Assembly (NCBI RefSeq): GCF_006352065.1
Contig: NZ_CP040915.1
Location: 2,356,001 to 2,420,000, forward strand
Direction: 5' to 3'
Source of the DNA: Georgenia yuyongxinii
GTDB taxonomy: Bacteria; Actinomycetota; Actinomycetes; Actinomycetales; Actinomycetaceae
DNA length: 64,000 bases
Shown: positions 39,951 to 48,976 of the stretch, in pieces
Layout of the letters: each line of letters starts with the position of its first letter
How positions within the stretch are numbered: the first letter of the stretch is position 1
Made by a program: the position numbers and the translations under genes
Notes under the pieces: generated by a model
What the model was told of the DNA's origin: nothing
The model's database searches: none
The model's input: the letters and a program-made list of their open reading frames with translations, nothing else

Positions 39951-41474
39951 GTGCTCCTGGCCCAGCTGGTCGAGACGTCCGCCGCGGTGACGGCCACCCG
40001 GTCGCGCCTGGCCAAGCGTGCCCTGCTCGCCGGTGCGCTGCGAGACGCCGGCGACGACGAGGTGGAGATCGTCGCCTCCTACCTCTCCGGCCGGCCAAGG
40101 CAACGGCGCACCGGAGTCGGATGGCGCGGTCTGGCGGACCCGCCGGAGCCCGCTACAAACCCTTCCCTGACCCCGGTCGGTGTCGACGCCGCACTGGAGC
40201 GGATCTCGGCACTGGCGGGCACCGGCTCGCAGGCCGCCCGGGCCGCCGCCGTCGCCGCGCTGTTCACGGCGGCGACCACCGCAGAGCAGCAGTTCCTCCG
40301 CGGGCTGCTCTTCGGCGAGCTGCGCCAGGGCGCGCTGGACTCGCTGCTGCTGGACGCCATCGCCGAGGCCGCCGACGTCCCGCTGGCGACGGTGCGCCGC
40401 GCGGCGATGTTCAGCGCCCTGTCCGGGCCGATCGCCGCGGCGGCCCTGACCGGCGGCGCGGAGGCCCTCGGGGAGTTCCGGCTCGAGGTGGGTCGACCGG
40501 TGCGCCCCATGCTGGCCGCCACCGCGCCCGACGTCGGCGCGGCGCTCGACAAGGTCGGCGGCCGCGTCGCCGCCGCCGACGGCAAGATCGACGGCATCCG
40601 CATCCAGGTGCACCGGGACCGTGACGAGGTCGCCGTCTTCACCCGCTCTTTGGACGACATCACCGACCGCCTCCCCGAGGTGGTCGAGGTGGCCCGTGCG
40701 CTGCCGGTGGACGCCGTCGTGCTCGACGGCGAGGCCGTCGCGCTCGGGCCGGACGGGCGCCCGCGGCCCTTCCAGGAGACCGGCTCGCGGACCGGGAGCC
40801 GCGACGGCGCCGCGCTGCGGGAGGAGGTGCCGCTGACCGCCTACTTCTTCGACCTGCTCCACCTCGACGGGCGTGACCTCATCGACGCCCCTGCACACGA
40901 GCGCTTCGCGGTCCTGGCCGACGTGGCGGCCGCGCACCTGGTGCCGCGCAGGGTCACGGCCGACCCCGTCGAGGTGGCCGCGTTCTTCCAGGAGATGATC
41001 GACGCCGGGCACGAGGGCCTGGTGATCAAGGACCTTCAGGCGCCCTACGACGCGGGCCGGCGCGGAGCGGCGTGGGTGAAGGTCAAACCCAGGCACACCC
41101 TCGACCTCGTGGTGCTGGCCGTCGAGTGGGGCAGCGGCCGGCGGCAGCGCTGGCTGTCCAACATCCACCTCGGCGCCCGGGACGGCGCGGGCGGGTTCGT
41201 CATGCTCGGCAAGACGTTCAAGGGCATGACCGACGAGATGCTCACCTGGCAGACCGAACGGTTCCTCGCCCTGGAGACCGGACGGCACGGCCACGTGGTG
41301 ACGGTGCGGCCGGAGCAGGTGGTCGAGATCGCGTTCGACGGCATCCAGCGCTCCAGCCGCTACCCCGGCGGCATGGCGCTGCGCTTCGCCCGCGTGGTGC
41401 GCTACCGCGACGACAAGAGCGCCGACGAGGCCGACAGCGTGGAGACGGTCCGGGCGATCGCCGGAAGCGCGTAG
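39951..41474 (+). CDS. ligB: ATP-dependent DNA ligase, LigB type
   Basis: A 507-aa ligase. The N-terminal ~190 residues form the DNA-binding domain (SGRPRQRRTGVGW, GELRQGALDSLLLDAIAEAA). The adenylation domain has the nucleotidyl Lys in DGKIDGIRIQVH, motif III AYFFDLLHLDG, motif IV GHEGLVIKD and motif V AWVKVKPRHTLDLVVLAVEW; the OB fold follows. It strongly resembles mycobacterial LigB along its length. In motif I Asp stands at the place of the usual Glu two residues before Lys, a minor change. GTG 39951 is chosen for its length match and upstream hexamer. It likely works as an accessory repair ligase beside the NAD-dependent enzyme. Confidence 0.94.
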   Translation: MLLAQLVETSAAVTATRSRLAKRALLAGALRDAGDDEVEIVASYLSGRPRQRRTGVGWRGLADPPEPATNPSLTPVGVDAALERISALAGTGSQAARAAAVAALFTAATTAEQQFLRGLLFGELRQGALDSLLLDAIAEAADVPLATVRRAAMFSALSGPIAAAALTGGAEALGEFRLEVGRPVRPMLAATAPDVGAALDKVGGRVAAADGKIDGIRIQVHRDRDEVAVFTRSLDDITDRLPEVVEVARALPVDAVVLDGEAVALGPDGRPRPFQETGSRTGSRDGAALREEVPLTAYFFDLLHLDGRDLIDAPAHERFAVLADVAAAHLVPRRVTADPVEVAAFFQEMIDAGHEGLVIKDLQAPYDAGRRGAAWVKVKPRHTLDLVVLAVEWGSGRRQRWLSNIHLGARDGAGGFVMLGKTFKGMTDEMLTWQTERFLALETGRHGHVVTVRPEQVVEIAFDGIQRSSRYPGGMALRFARVVRYRDDKSADEADSVETVRAIAGSA

Positions 41475-41487
41475 CGAGAGGACGCCG

Positions 41488-41925
41488 ATGGGAGGCCCGT
41501 CGCGGCGCCCCGAGCCGGGTGCGTGGGGGGACGACGCCGGGCTGCTGACCCTCCCGTCCGGCGCCCGGGTGCGGGGCCGCCGGATCAGCGACGGTGCCTC
41601 GGCCGCGGACTTCGCGCTCCTGCTGGCTCGAGGTCCGCTGCCGCCGTGGCCGTCGCGGCGGGTGCACTGGCCGGACTTCTGGGTACCGCTCGACCGTGCC
41701 GACGCCGCCGACGCGCTGTGCGAGGCGCTCCGCCGCGCGACCGCCGGGGAGCGGGTGGAGGTCGCGTGCCGGGGCGGAGTCGGCCGCACCGGGACCGCGC
41801 TGGCGGCGTTCGCCGTCCTGGAGGGTCTCGCCCCGGGCGAGGCCGTCGCGTGGGTGCGCGCTCGCTACCACCCGCGCGCCGTCGAGACGCCGTGGCAGCG
41901 GTGGTGGCTTCGCTCGCTCACCTGA
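41488..41925 (+). CDS. Small Cys-based protein phosphatase (DSP/PTP-like)
   Basis: A 145-aa protein. The signature VEVACRGGVGRTGTALAAFA has the catalytic C-x5-R loop followed by T, as in dual-specificity and protein-tyrosine phosphatases; the general-acid Asp may be in HWPDFWVPLDRAD. The C-terminus ends WVRARYHPRAVETPWQRWW, seen in actinobacterial relatives. It begins 13 bp after ligB and is probably cotranscribed. Substrate unknown. Confidence 0.87.
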   Translation: MGGPSRRPEPGAWGDDAGLLTLPSGARVRGRRISDGASAADFALLLARGPLPPWPSRRVHWPDFWVPLDRADAADALCEALRRATAGERVEVACRGGVGRTGTALAAFAVLEGLAPGEAVAWVRARYHPRAVETPWQRWWLRSLT

Positions 41926-41926
41926 C

Positions 41927-42358
41927 TCACTCGGCGCCGAACCGCCCCCGCGCCTCGTGCGGGATGAGGGGTTTGTCGGCGCGCGCCTTGATCTGCTGGA
42001 CCGCCCAGGTATTGCCGTCAGGATCGGTGAAACCGAAGAAGGTGCCACCGTCGCGCTCGTCGAAGACCGTGACCTCGCTGCACATCACGCCCCGGTCGAC
42101 GAGCTCCTGCCGGGCGGCGGCCGCGTCGGCCACCACCAGCTGCACCCCGTGCAGGGAGCCCGGTTTCATCCCCCGCTGCGACGGCAGGGAGCCGACGACG
42201 ATCGAGCACCCGGAGCCGCGGGGCGTGAGCTGGGCGACGTCCATGTGCTCGTTGGTGGTGCGGTGGTCCAGGTCGAAGCCGAGCTTGTCGTGGTAGAAGT
42301 CGACCGCCCGGTCGATGTCGCTGACGGGGACGACGACGACCTCGAGGGTCCAGTCCAT
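41927..42358 (-). CDS. VOC-superfamily (glyoxalase-like) protein
   Basis: A 143-aa protein with two beta-alpha-beta-beta-beta modules: LEVVVVPVSDIDRAVDFYHD and LHGVQLVVADAAAARQELVD, ending in FTDPDGNTWAVQQIK. VOC members include glyoxalase I, dioxygenases and antibiotic-binding proteins; no specific activity can be assigned. ATG 42358 is the likely start. It is convergent with the phosphatase gene (1-bp gap). Confidence 0.9.
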   Translation of the reverse strand: MDWTLEVVVVPVSDIDRAVDFYHDKLGFDLDHRTTNEHMDVAQLTPRGSGCSIVVGSLPSQRGMKPGSLHGVQLVVADAAAARQELVDRGVMCSEVTVFDERDGGTFFGFTDPDGNTWAVQQIKARADKPLIPHEARGRFGAE

Positions 42359-42405
42359 GTGCTGCTCCTTCGTGGTGGGACGTAGGGAGTGATCGGGCGG
42401 GCGGC

Positions 42406-43140
42406 TCAGCGACGCGCGGCCGCCACGATGAGCCGGGAGAGATCGGCCGGCCGGCTGAACATGGGCCAGTGTCCGGTGGGTAGCTCGACGATCTCCAGGT
42501 GTGCCAGGTCTGCCAGCTCGGCGGCCCACGGTTGCCGCTCGTCGATAGCGGTCCTCAGCACCTGTGCGGGCATCGACGCACAGACCACGGTCGTCGGCAC
42601 CTGCTTGCGGCGGGGGTCGCTCAGGTGCGACGGCGCCCGCGCGACACCGGCGGGCTCGGGCACCGACCGCTCACGGAACCGGGCCAGGCCGTCCTCGTCG
42701 ATGCCGGCCACGCTGGTGCCGTCCCGTTCGAGGTCCGCCCACTCCGGCAGCGGCCAGTCGACGGCGTCGGCCGGGAGGTCCGGCATGATGGCCGCGCCCT
42801 CCGGCAACGGGCCGGCGTCGACGTAGACGACACGCCTGATCCGCTCCGGGTCCGCGTCGACGACGGCGCTCACCGGCGCCGCGCCACCACTGTGCCCGAC
42901 CAGAACGACCGGCCCGTCGAGGGCGACCACGACCTCACGCAGGGCGGCGACGTGGTCGGCGAGGGTGAGGCCGGCACGGTCCGCGGACGGCGCGTCGAGG
43001 CCGGGCAGTGTTACCGGGTGCGGGCGCAGGCCGGCCCGCTCCAGGTCCGGGACGACGTGCTCCCACGCCCAGGCACCCAACCAGAAGCCCGGCACCAGGA
43101 CCACGTGCACCGGTTCGGGGTGCTCCTGCGATGAGGTCAT
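42406..43140 (-). CDS. Alpha/beta-hydrolase fold protein
   Basis: A 244-aa hydrolase. VHVVLVPGFWLGAWAWEHVV carries the oxyanion-hole region, VVLVGHSGGAAPVSAVVD the nucleophile elbow (G-H-S-G-G), and LPTGHWPMFSRPADLSRL the catalytic His. It resembles small esterases/salicylate-esterase-like proteins. Start ATG 43140 has CAGGCT 6 bases upstream. It is divergent from the SRPBCC gene, sharing a 73-bp gap with a palindrome. Confidence 0.9.
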   Translation of the reverse strand: MTSSQEHPEPVHVVLVPGFWLGAWAWEHVVPDLERAGLRPHPVTLPGLDAPSADRAGLTLADHVAALREVVVALDGPVVLVGHSGGAAPVSAVVDADPERIRRVVYVDAGPLPEGAAIMPDLPADAVDWPLPEWADLERDGTSVAGIDEDGLARFRERSVPEPAGVARAPSHLSDPRRKQVPTTVVCASMPAQVLRTAIDERQPWAAELADLAHLEIVELPTGHWPMFSRPADLSRLIVAAARR

Positions 43141-43146
43141 ACCGGC

Positions 43147-43152
43147 AGCCTG
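43147..43152 (-). promoter_or_regulatory. -10-like hexamer CAGGCT, leaderless start
   Basis: On the minus strand CAGGCT is followed by GCCGGT and ATG 43140; 6-base spacing. Confidence 0.35.
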
Positions 43153-43163
43153 CCCGGTGCCGG

Positions 43164-43175
43164 TGACATCTGTCA
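43164..43175. promoter_or_regulatory. Palindrome TGACATCTGTCA
   Basis: 5-bp arms with a 2-base centre, halfway between the two leaderless promoters of the hydrolase and SRPBCC genes. Candidate shared operator. Confidence 0.35.
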
Positions 43176-43201
43176 GGACATTTCGGGCGTCCTGTGCGTG
43201 G

Positions 43202-43207
43202 CACCCT
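43202..43207 (+). promoter_or_regulatory. -10-like hexamer CACCCT, leaderless start
   Basis: CACCCT lies 6 bases before ATG 43214 of the SRPBCC gene. The hexamer is a poor consensus match. Confidence 0.3.
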
Positions 43208-43213
43208 GGGGTC

Positions 43214-43768
43214 ATGAACGCCGCAGACTTCCAGCCGGGTCCGCTCGCCGAGGTCAGCTCCCGCGCCGAGGCCGACGGGCGGTGGACGCTGACGCTCGTC
43301 CGCGACCTCCCCCACCGTCCCGAGCAGGTCTGGGCGGTCCTCACCGAACCGGCCCGGCTCGGCGCGTGGGCGCCCTACACCGCCGACCGGGACCTCGCCG
43401 CCACCGGCCCGGCGACCCTGACGATGGTCGACGGCCAGACCCCCACGGACCTGCCCGCGACGGTCACTCGCGCCGACGCCCCGCACGTGCTTGCCCACAC
43501 CTGGGGCGAGGACTCCGTGCTCTGGGAGCTGCAGCCCACGCCGCCCGGGACGCGACTGACGCTCTCCCAGACCGTCGAGGGCCCTCAGTGGCTGGCGCAG
43601 GTGGCAGCGGGCTGGCACCTGTGCCTGGTCGTCGCCGCGCGGCTGCTCGACGGCGACCCGATCCCGCCGATCGTCGGCCGTGCCGCGATGGACTACGGCT
43701 GGGAGGACCTGCGCGACGCCTACTCCGTACGCCTCGGCACCGGGCACGACGGGACCGCGGCGGGATAA
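43214..43768 (+). CDS. SRPBCC (START/Bet v1-like) ligand-binding domain protein
   Basis: A 184-aa protein of the AHSA1-like SRPBCC family: LVRDLPHRPEQVWAVLTEPA then LGAWAPYTADRD, VLAHTWGEDSVLWELQPTPP and TRLTLSQTV. Such domains bind hydrophobic ligands or act as Hsp90-activator homologues. Function unknown. It stands 71 bp before the histidine kinase gene on the same strand. Confidence 0.88.
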   Translation: MNAADFQPGPLAEVSSRAEADGRWTLTLVRDLPHRPEQVWAVLTEPARLGAWAPYTADRDLAATGPATLTMVDGQTPTDLPATVTRADAPHVLAHTWGEDSVLWELQPTPPGTRLTLSQTVEGPQWLAQVAAGWHLCLVVAARLLDGDPIPPIVGRAAMDYGWEDLRDAYSVRLGTGHDGTAAG

Positions 43769-43827
43769 CAGCTGGCGCGCCGTCGAGCTGCGCCCGCCGT
43801 TCTCCGGACGAACCCGCAGGTCAGTGG

Positions 43828-43833
43828 CAGAGT
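43828..43833 (+). promoter_or_regulatory. -10-like hexamer CAGAGT, leaderless start
   Basis: CAGAGT lies 6 bases before GTG 43840 of the orphan kinase gene; no ribosome binding site. Confidence 0.35.
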
Positions 43834-43839
43834 GCCCCC

Positions 43840-45378
43840 GTGAACCAGCCGGCCCCCACCGACAGCGCGTCGGTCCTGCGCACCCTCGGCCTGGACGCCC
43901 TCGTCGAAATCATCGAGACCATCGGCTACGGCGTCTGCATCACCGGGGAGAATCACACCTGGACGTACGCCAACCCCGCCGCCGCGCGGATCATCGGCGA
44001 GCCGTTCGAGCAGCTGCGCGGCCGGGACTACCTCCTGCACTTCCCCGAGCACGAGCGGGCTCCTCTGCTGGCCCTGGAGCACAAGCAGCGCGAGGGCGAC
44101 ACCGCCTTCTACACCAACACCGTCATCCAGCACGACGGCACCGAGCTGGAGATGACGTGGTCGGGCACCGTCGTCGAGGTCGACGGCGTCGAGCTCGCCC
44201 CGGCGATCTTCCACGAGACGACCGCCGTGCGCCGGGCGCAGCGGGAGGCGGCCGAGCTCGGTGTGGGGTCCGTGCGGATCGCCCAGGGGCGGTCCACCGC
44301 CGAGGTGTTCGACGCCCTGGTCGGTGAGGCCGTGGCCGCCACCCGCGCCGAGGCGGCGCTGCTGCTGACCGCCGGCGGCGACGGGCTGCTGCGCCTGACG
44401 GCGACCGAGGGGGTGCCCGCCGCGCTCGAGGCGGCCGTCGAGGCCTCCCCTGCCCGGCTCTCGGACCTGCCCGCCGGGCCGCTCCTCCTGCGCGGGCGCA
44501 GCGGCTTCCTCGCCGACGACCGCACCCGGCTGGCGGCCAACCCCGTGACCCGGTCGTGGGCCGAGGCCGTCGGCGACCTCGAGTGGGTCGGCTCCGCGAA
44601 GTTCCCCGTGCATCACGACGGCGAGGTGGTCGGCTGCCTCGTGGTGGTGGTCCCCGAGCGGCTGACCGCGCCCAGCGAGGCCGAGCTCGCGCTGTGGTCC
44701 TCGCTGGCCGAGCAGGCCGGCGTCGCGCTCGGCGCCGACCTGCTCCGGCACGAGGTGTCGCACGCCTCCGCGATGCTGGAGCGCCAGCGGATCGCGCGCG
44801 AGCTGCACGACTCCGTCAACCACGCGCTCTTCGCCCTGCAGACCCGCGCGTACCTCATCCAGCGCGCGCTCGAGAGCGCGGACCTGGAGCGGGCCCGCGC
44901 CGCCGCCCTGGACCTCGACGACCTGGCCCGGCAGGCCACGACCGAGATGCGCGAGCTGCTCACCGAGCTGCGACCGACCGCCACCACCGCCGTCGACCTG
45001 ACCCGGTCGCTGCGCGACCTCGCCGACCTGGTCACGCGCCGGGACGGGGTCGCCGTGGACGTCGCTGCGCCCACCACCGGGGACCTGGGCCTGCACGCGG
45101 CCACGACCGAGCATCTGCTCCGGATCGCCGGGGAGGCGCTGCACAACGCCGTCAAGCACGCACAGGCCAAGAGGGTCACCATCACCCTCACGCACGGTCC
45201 GCGGCAGGTGGAGCTCGCCGTCGTCGACGACGGCGACGGCTTCGACCCGGCCGTCGTCCGGCCCGGCACCCACGGCCAGCAGACGATGCGCGAACGTGCC
45301 CGCCTTTGCGGGGGCCAGCTGCGCGTGACGAGCCGCCCCGGTGCCGGGACGTCCGTCGCCGTCGTCGTGCCGGGCTGA
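43840..45378 (+). CDS. Orphan PAS-GAF sensor histidine kinase (HisKA_3)
   Basis: A 512-aa soluble kinase. Residues ~20-135 form a PAS domain (IGYGVCITGENHTWTYANPA), ~140-305 a GAF domain, then the phosphoacceptor block MLERQRIARELHDSVNHALF and the ATPase (EALHNAVKHAQAKRVTITL, DDGDGFDP). No membrane segments are seen, so it senses an internal ligand, as in DevS/NarS-like proteins; no clear heme-binding motif is visible. No response regulator is adjacent, so the partner is elsewhere. GTG 43840 has CAGAGT upstream. Confidence 0.9.
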   Translation: MNQPAPTDSASVLRTLGLDALVEIIETIGYGVCITGENHTWTYANPAAARIIGEPFEQLRGRDYLLHFPEHERAPLLALEHKQREGDTAFYTNTVIQHDGTELEMTWSGTVVEVDGVELAPAIFHETTAVRRAQREAAELGVGSVRIAQGRSTAEVFDALVGEAVAATRAEAALLLTAGGDGLLRLTATEGVPAALEAAVEASPARLSDLPAGPLLLRGRSGFLADDRTRLAANPVTRSWAEAVGDLEWVGSAKFPVHHDGEVVGCLVVVVPERLTAPSEAELALWSSLAEQAGVALGADLLRHEVSHASAMLERQRIARELHDSVNHALFALQTRAYLIQRALESADLERARAAALDLDDLARQATTEMRELLTELRPTATTAVDLTRSLRDLADLVTRRDGVAVDVAAPTTGDLGLHAATTEHLLRIAGEALHNAVKHAQAKRVTITLTHGPRQVELAVVDDGDGFDPAVVRPGTHGQQTMRERARLCGGQLRVTSRPGAGTSVAVVVPG

Positions 45379-45388
45379 GTCGCACTGG

Positions 45389-45913
45389 TCAGCTCGCCTC
45401 GAGCAGGTCGGCCAGCGAGTCGTGGACGACGACGGCGGCCCCGTCCCGGGCACCGTCGCGCACCTCACGCCCGTCCAGGGGTGCCGCGAGCCGGACCGTC
45501 TGCACCATGAGCACCCCCACGTCGTCGCAGCCGAACCCCTGGCGGGTGGCATGGCGCGCGACCGTGAACGCGGTGACCACCACGTCGTCGGCCGTCTCGT
45601 CGACCTGGATCCGCGCCGGGTCGCCGCACCCAGGCGAGCCGCCGACGTACCGGATCACGAGATCATGCGGGTCGCCTGTGCGGGCGACCGCGTCGACCGC
45701 CGCGGGGCTCACGCGATCGAACCCGATGACCACGGCGTACACCCCTACCGCGACGCCGACTACCACGAGCGCGCCGACCAGGTACAGGCTCATGGCCCGC
45801 ACGCGGTCCTTCGCCTCGCCCGAGAGGTACTCCATTCCCGCATCGTTGCGGTTGTGGTCGCTGATCGCCAAGGGGCCCGCCCGGCCCGCCGTGCCCCGCC
45901 TGCCCTTCGACAT
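45389..45913 (-). CDS. Hypothetical single-pass membrane protein
   Basis: A 174-aa protein. The first ~38 residues are polar, one hydrophobic helix follows (LYLVGALVVVGVAVGVYAVV) and ~110 residues come after it, with two cysteines (SPGCGDP and GFGCDDV) that may form a disulfide outside the cell. ATG 45913 has GGAG 6 bases upstream; ATG 45835 is an alternative shorter start. No known family. It is convergent with the kinase and divergent from the permease. Confidence 0.6.
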   Translation of the reverse strand: MSKGRRGTAGRAGPLAISDHNRNDAGMEYLSGEAKDRVRAMSLYLVGALVVVGVAVGVYAVVIGFDRVSPAAVDAVARTGDPHDLVIRYVGGSPGCGDPARIQVDETADDVVVTAFTVARHATRQGFGCDDVGVLMVQTVRLAAPLDGREVRDGARDGAAVVVHDSLADLLEAS

Positions 45914-45963
45914 GCCCACTCCTCAGCGAGTCACCAACCGTGACGTCGGTGTCGGGTTGCGGA

Positions 45964-45976
45964 GCGCACCGTGCGC
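45964..45976. promoter_or_regulatory. 13-bp palindrome GCGCACCGTGCGC
   Basis: Perfect 6-bp arms around a central C in the divergent gap before the APC permease. A candidate operator, though at this GC content chance is possible. Confidence 0.3.
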
Positions 45977-46015
45977 CGCCACGCTCCGGTGAAGACCGCT
46001 GAAGGGAGCTCGAGG

Positions 46016-47425
46016 ATGAGCGCGACCACCACGCGAACCGAGCCTGAGCTGAAGAAGGTCATCGGGCCCAAGCTGCTCCTGCTCTTCATCGTCGGCGACA
46101 TCCTGGGAACCGGCGTCTACGCGCTCACCGGTGCGGTGGCCGGCGAGGTCGGTGGTGCGGGCTGGGCCGCGATCATCCTCGCCTTCGTGGTCGCCACGCT
46201 CACCGCGTTCTCCTACCTCGAGCTGGTCACCAAGTACCCACAGGCGGCGGGCGCTGCCCTGTACTGCCACAAGGCGTTCCGCATCCACTTCCTGACGTTC
46301 CTCGTCACCTTTGCCGTGCTCAGCTCGGGCATCACCTCGGCCTCGACCGCCTCAAAGTTCCTGGGTGAGAACTTCATCGTCGCGTTCGGGCTCGACTGGG
46401 ACCAGGGCGGCGTCACGGCGATCGCCGTCGCGTTCGTGGTGCTGCTGGCGCTCGTCAATCTGCGCGGGGTCTCCGAGAGCCTGAAGTTCAACGTGGTGCT
46501 CACTCTGGTCGAGCTGACCGGGCTGCTCATCGTCATCGCGGTCGGGTTCGTGGCCATGGGCCAGGGCAACGTGGACTTCAGCCGGGTGGTCGTCTTCGAG
46601 GCCCCGGAGGACAAGAGCGTCTTCCTCGCACTGACCGCGGCCACGTCACTGGCCTTCTTCTCCATGGTCGGCTTCGAGGACTCCGTCAACATGGCCGAGG
46701 AGACCAAGGACCCCGTGCGAATCTTCCCTCGCACGATGCTGACCGGCCTGAGCATCACCGCTGTCGTGTACGTGCTGGTCTCGGTGGCCGCCGTCGCCGT
46801 GGTGCCCGTGGGCACACTGGCCGAGAGCCCGACGCCGTTGCTCGAGGTGGTCAGGGTCGGCGCGCCCGGGCTGCCGGTCGAGACGGTCTACCCGATCCTG
46901 TCGATGTTCGCCGTCGCGAACACGGCCCTGATCAACATGATGATGGCCAGCCGGCTGCTCTACGGCATGGCCCACCAGGACGTGCTGCCCCGCTCGCTCG
47001 GCAAGGTCCTGCCCGGGCGCCGCTCGCCGTGGGCGTCGATCGTGTTCACCACGGTGATCGCCGCCGGGCTCATCTACGTGGTCACCAACCTCCTGGGCAC
47101 CGAGACCGTCACCGCGCTCGGCGGCACCACCGCTCTGCTGCTGCTCGCCGTCTTCACGGTCGTGAACATCGCCGTCATCGTGCTGCGGCGCCGTCCCGTG
47201 GACCGGCCACACTTCCGGGCGCCGAAGGTGCTTCCCTACCTCGGGGCGCTCACGTGCGCGTTCCTCGTCGGCCCGTGGGCGCAGGACCCCATCGAGTACC
47301 AGATCGCCGGCGGCATGCTCGCGCTCGGTCTCGTGCTCTGGGTGCTGACGTGGCTGTGGAACCGGGGCGTACGGGCGAAGAAGACCTACTTCCGGGAGCC
47401 GGAGGCTCTCGCGCACGGCGAGTGA
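46016..47425 (+). CDS. APC-family amino acid permease
   Basis: A 469-aa permease with 12 predicted helices. KLLLLFIVGDILGTGVYALT is the unwound first helix of APC proteins; FFSMVGFEDSVNMAEETKDP is a cationic amino acid/polyamine-type TM6-loop motif. ATG 46016 follows GAAGGGAG. The neighbourhood, with agmatine deiminase 1.5 kb downstream, makes a cationic amine or amino acid substrate plausible; this is inference. The STAS gene is convergent. Confidence 0.9.
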   Translation: MSATTTRTEPELKKVIGPKLLLLFIVGDILGTGVYALTGAVAGEVGGAGWAAIILAFVVATLTAFSYLELVTKYPQAAGAALYCHKAFRIHFLTFLVTFAVLSSGITSASTASKFLGENFIVAFGLDWDQGGVTAIAVAFVVLLALVNLRGVSESLKFNVVLTLVELTGLLIVIAVGFVAMGQGNVDFSRVVVFEAPEDKSVFLALTAATSLAFFSMVGFEDSVNMAEETKDPVRIFPRTMLTGLSITAVVYVLVSVAAVAVVPVGTLAESPTPLLEVVRVGAPGLPVETVYPILSMFAVANTALINMMMASRLLYGMAHQDVLPRSLGKVLPGRRSPWASIVFTTVIAAGLIYVVTNLLGTETVTALGGTTALLLLAVFTVVNIAVIVLRRRPVDRPHFRAPKVLPYLGALTCAFLVGPWAQDPIEYQIAGGMLALGLVLWVLTWLWNRGVRAKKTYFREPEALAHGE

Positions 47426-47453
47426 AACCGGACGGCGAGATGCCGCTGCGCAG

Positions 47454-47915
47454 TCACGCGCCGTCGGCGAGCACTGGCGCGTCCGTCCTCATCGACAGTG
47501 CCGGGTCCGGCACGACCTCGGCCCCCACGCCGCCCGCTCCTCTGGTGCCGTCCTGGCCGGGGAACCCGGGGTCGGCGTCGAGGACCTCCACGAGCTCGCC
47601 GATCTTGGTGACATCGAGGAGGAAGCGCACCACGTCGGGAGGTTCGATCAGCCGCAACCGGGACGGCACCCGGTGCGTCAGCCGCGCGAGCACAGCGATC
47701 ACGGACGAGTCCATGAAGGTCACGTGCCTGACGTCCACGTCGATGGGCAGACCGGTCTGCTCGAGCTCGGTCGAGGCCTCCATCAGCTCGTCGTTCATGC
47801 TGACGTCCACCTCGCCGGCGAGGACGAGGCGCGCCTGGGTCGCCGAGGTGAGTACCGCCGCCGACCCGGGTACGTCCGCGAAGGACGGGCCAGCCTTCAC
47901 GCCGCCATCATGCAT
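47454..47915 (-). CDS. STAS-domain anti-anti-sigma factor-like protein
   Basis: A 153-aa protein with a STAS domain at about residues 22-115: ARLVLAGEVDVSMNDELMEA, VDVRHVTFMDSSVIAVLARL. The Ser in F-M-D-S-S-V is the phosphorylation site in SpoIIAA/RsbV. The final ~35 residues are variable. ATG 47915 has GAAAGG upstream; the open frame continues upstream to 48029 but is not conserved. No anti-sigma kinase (RsbW) is nearby. Confidence 0.85.
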   Translation of the reverse strand: MHDGGVKAGPSFADVPGSAAVLTSATQARLVLAGEVDVSMNDELMEASTELEQTGLPIDVDVRHVTFMDSSVIAVLARLTHRVPSRLRLIEPPDVVRFLLDVTKIGELVEVLDADPGFPGQDGTRGAGGVGAEVVPDPALSMRTDAPVLADGA

Positions 47916-48183
47916 GGGACGCCGCCTTTCCTCTGGCATTCGGCTTCGCTGAACCTGGTGTGCCAGGGCTTGAACCACCGGCTTACAACGTAAACAACCC
48001 GAGCATACGGCATGCACCGGCGCTGGCATAGCACCGCTCGCGCCTTGCCCACCCAGGCCGCGAGCGCCCCACCGAGCCCACCGATCTGAGCAGGAAGATG
48101 GGTCGTTCCCGCGCCGATGGGCGTGTGCCTGAGTCGCAGCCGTAGGCTGGCCCTCCCGCCGGACTCAGGACCAGGAGCAACGC

Positions 48184-48891
48184 ATGACGCAGCACCAGCC
48201 CGAGGCCGGCCGCGCGGACCGCCAGCCGCTGAACCGCGAGCGGATCGTCCAGGCGGCCCTCCAGCTGGTGCACGACGGCGGGCTGCCGGCCCTGAGCATG
48301 CGTCGGCTCGGCGCCGAGCTGGACGTCGAGGCGATGGCGCTCTACCGCCATGTGAACGGCCGCGAGGACCTGCTCGAGGCGATGGTCAGCCACCTGACCA
48401 GCCGGCTCGAACGCCCCGCCGAAACCCAGCTCGGGCCCGACTTCGGGTGGCAGGGACACCTGCAATGGCTCGCGCACGCGGTCCGGGACGTCGCCTTCGA
48501 GCACCCCGAGGTGTTCCCGCTCGTCGCCACGCGGCATCCGGCCGCCCCGTGGCTGCGCCCGCCGCTGCGCAGCCTGGAGGTGGTGGAGGAGTTCCTCGTC
48601 GCCCTGACCAGCCGCGGGTTCACGGACGACCAGGCGGTCTCGGCGTACCGGGCGTTCACGAGCTTCCTCATCGGGCACCTGCTGCTCACCGTCGCGCAGA
48701 TGGGGGTGGCCACGACGGAGGAGACGATCGACGAGGGCGGCGCGTCGGCGCCGAACACCACCGAAACACTGGTGGAGTTCCCCAACGTCGAGCGCCTGGC
48801 GGACAAGCTCTCCGAGGACCGCTCCCAGGAGGAGTTCGAGAGCGCCCTGGAGGACTTGCTCGACCGCATCGACCGAGCGGTGAGTCAGTAG
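48184..48891 (+). CDS. TetR-family transcriptional regulator (TetR_C type)
   Basis: A 235-aa regulator. LNRERIVQAALQLVHDGGLP and MRRLGAELDVEAMALYRHVN form a classic Tet-repressor-like DNA-binding domain, and the C-terminal part fits TetR_C_1. ATG 48184 follows CAGGAGC. It lies upstream of agmatine deiminase on the same strand with an 85-bp gap, so it may control it, although tetracycline/drug-type TetR_C regulators often control exporters. Confidence 0.88.
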   Translation: MTQHQPEAGRADRQPLNRERIVQAALQLVHDGGLPALSMRRLGAELDVEAMALYRHVNGREDLLEAMVSHLTSRLERPAETQLGPDFGWQGHLQWLAHAVRDVAFEHPEVFPLVATRHPAAPWLRPPLRSLEVVEEFLVALTSRGFTDDQAVSAYRAFTSFLIGHLLLTVAQMGVATTEETIDEGGASAPNTTETLVEFPNVERLADKLSEDRSQEEFESALEDLLDRIDRAVSQ

Positions 48892-48976
48892 CGGGCGCAC
48901 GCGATCGCCTCGACCGGGCGGCGGGACGTGCCACGATGTGCCACGTCCCCACAGTCCCCGCGAAGGTGATGCAGGC

